Shown here piece by piece: positions 63,645 to 64,000 of a DNA stretch of 64,000 nucleotides; the first letter of the stretch is position 1; each line of letters opens with the position of its first letter. The DNA comes from Amoebidium appalachense. Lineage: Eukaryota > Ichthyosporea. The notes beneath the pieces were generated by a model that saw nothing but the letters and a program-made list of their open reading frames with translations, did no database searches and was not told where the DNA came from. The stretch is taken from assembly GCA_963693365.1 (NCBI GenBank), contig CAVNZM010000015.1, positions 2,728,001 to 2,792,000 on the forward strand. The letters run 5' to 3'. Position numbers and translations under genes: made by a program.

Positions 63645-64000
63645 ACAAAAAAAAAATGAAAAAACATTTTTGTGTGTAACCCCTGTTGCATCCACCCCCC
63701 TTCCCGCTCTCTTTTTTTCACTCCCTTTACTAATCCTCCCTCTATTCTTCTGAGTATCACACACTGCTAGTTCATTACTTCGTGTCATTCAGACCCTCCC
63801 CGCCCCCCGACCCCCAATTCCCCTCCCCTGTGCCCCATTCCCCCCCTCCCTCCCCTCCCCTCTCCCAACCTTTACCTCTCTCTCCCCTCTATGCACCGTC
63901 CACTCAACCAACCCCATCTTCCAGAGGATGGGTTCTCTTTATCAAATGGCTGATATTGCTTGCTCACACATTTGCGTCTGCATGTGTCCTGCACCAATTT
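56042..64000 (+). CDS. HTT: Huntingtin homologue, first 11 exons (5' part)
   Basis: Huntingtin is a very large HEAT-repeat scaffold that in animals binds HAP40, dynein/dynactin adaptors and vesicles. Exons 56042-56103, 56983-57063, 57617-57737, 58793-58852, 59434-59586, 60416-60563, 60875-60931, 61297-61373, 62102-62179, 62519-62705 and 63395-63466 join in consistent phases to 365 codons, and the last exon is open at its donor. Diagnostic matches: [16 protein letters not shown] (human KKDRVNHCLTICEN), [18 protein letters not shown] (AESDVRMVADECLNKVI), [11 protein letters not shown] ([11 protein letters not shown]), [18 protein letters not shown] (RSLRAALWRFAELAHLVR), [20 protein letters not shown] (SPTIRRTAAGSAV). 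The N-terminus is [20 protein letters not shown]; no polyglutamine or polyproline follows it. An exon between 61373 and 62102 may be missing: the frame is open from 61877 ([12 protein letters not shown]). The gene continues past the right edge. Confidence 0.9.
56690..56815. repeat. C-rich tract in huntingtin intron 1
   Basis: Poly-C with scattered T and G from 56698 to 56807, followed by unique sequence up to the exon 2 acceptor. Confidence 0.9.
57283..57515 (-). repeat. R1 repeat, inverted copy in huntingtin intron 2
   Basis: On the minus strand, after C/G-rich flank: TATTGAATGCGGAAATCGGT, CATGGTGCAGGACACATGCA, TTCAAGTATGCAACATCAGC, CATCATAAGCAGAGACAATC and CAATTGTGTCTGAGTTTCGG, bounded at the other end by poly-G (plus-strand poly-C 57284-57302). 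Roughly 90% identical by eye to 28709-28885. Confidence 0.85.
57738..58225. repeat. Homopolymer cluster at the start of huntingtin intron 3
   Basis: Poly-C begins 7 nt after the donor (57745-57770), then poly-A, AAAAT repeats, GT and poly-G 57888-57914, A-rich 57950-58020, poly-T 58032-58053 and G-rich 58117-58200. Confidence 0.9.
59587..60415. repeat. Huntingtin intron 5: poly-T donor side, (CA)n acceptor side
   Basis: The intron starts GTTTTTT with about 38 T, then poly-C, CA/CCCACA repeats 59735-59885, a unique segment, C-rich 60260-60384, and (CA)n directly before TACAG at 60415. Confidence 0.9.
61757..61841. repeat. Uninterrupted 85-nt poly-G
   Basis: The longest pure homopolymer in the window, within a huntingtin intron. 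Preceded by (GT)n and (GGT)n at 61585-61668. Confidence 0.95.
62813..62872 (+). repeat. Duplicated 3' edge of huntingtin exon 10
   Basis: About 51 bp (62819-62869) match 62672-62722 with four mismatches: the last 34 nt of exon 10 (ACGAGGATTACG... to GGGAAACATG) plus the first 17 nt of the intron (GTGGGTGTA...). It lies about 110 bp downstream inside the intron, including a second copy of the 5' splice site. Confidence 0.85.
63068..63121. repeat. Poly-G of about 54 nt
   Basis: A pure G run following a GGGT-rich stretch (62990-63060), in huntingtin intron 10. Confidence 0.9.
63330..63630. repeat. Poly-C tracts around huntingtin exon 11
   Basis: Poly-C 63339-63377 lies upstream of the exon 11 acceptor. 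A second run begins 14 nt after the donor (63480-63496), and a third at 63598-63630 runs into a short (CA)n and poly-A. Confidence 0.9.
63915..64000 (-). repeat. R1-like repeat cut by the window edge
   Basis: On the minus strand AAATTGGTGCAGGACACATG, then CAATATCAGCCATTTGATAA and GAACCCATCCTCTGG follow the R1 order with more divergence than the copy at 57303-57500. Confidence 0.6.

Overview
The window looks like nuclear DNA of a single-celled relative of animals (a holozoan protist such as an ichthyosporean). That placement is an inference from gene content and architecture, not from a marker gene. The genes are spliced, with about 50 bp to several kb between exons, GT-AG borders and consistent phases, so the DNA is eukaryotic. 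The protein set (huntingtin, NDE1/NDEL1, a BAF57/SMARCE1-like HMG protein, IBA57, mercaptopyruvate sulfurtransferase, a sugar-transporter-type MFS carrier) fits an opisthokont. The introns are unusual: they are packed with poly-G/poly-C runs (up to 85 nt), long (CA)n/(GT)n and (CT)n tracts, and small dispersed repeats. Most long open frames in the window are translations of these tracts and encode nothing.

Layout, left to right. 1-3.1 kb: two exons of an IBA57-like gene (minus strand, running off the left edge), with an intron holding an 80-bp tandem array copied from an exon border. 5.5-5.9 kb: a small three-exon gene (minus, 87 aa, unknown). 6.7-9.6 kb: a four-exon MFS sugar-type transporter (minus, 588 aa). 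9.6-13.4 kb: mostly unique intergenic DNA. 13.4-14.3 kb: intronless mercaptopyruvate sulfurtransferase (plus). 14.3-17.2 kb: microsatellite-rich spacer. 17.2-30.6 kb: an SMARCE1/BAF57-like gene (minus, at least 14 exons) with an N-terminal extension I do not recognise. 30.6-32.9 kb: spacer between divergent genes. 32.9-39.0 kb: NudE/NDE1 homologue (plus, at least six exons). 39.0-49.4 kb: no convincing gene; a mosaic of repeated blocks in both orientations. 49.5-52.0 kb: small four-exon gene predicted to encode a tail-anchored membrane protein (minus). 52.9-54.3 kb: intronless protein with Psq and CENP-B type DNA-binding domains but no DDE domain (plus). 56.0 kb to the right edge: the 5' part of a huntingtin gene (plus, 11 exons seen).

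The genes do not form a pathway. Some share broad themes: chromatin and DNA binding (SMARCE1-like, CENP-B-like), dynein and scaffold biology (NDE1, huntingtin, which are known to interact in animals), and sulfur/Fe-S metabolism (MST, IBA57).

The most interesting signal is a recurring copying of exon-intron borders into the neighbouring intron (IBA57 twice, huntingtin once), and splice sites that merge directly into microsatellites, minisatellites or poly-C. A family of roughly 200-bp dispersed elements abutting poly-G tracts is the second.
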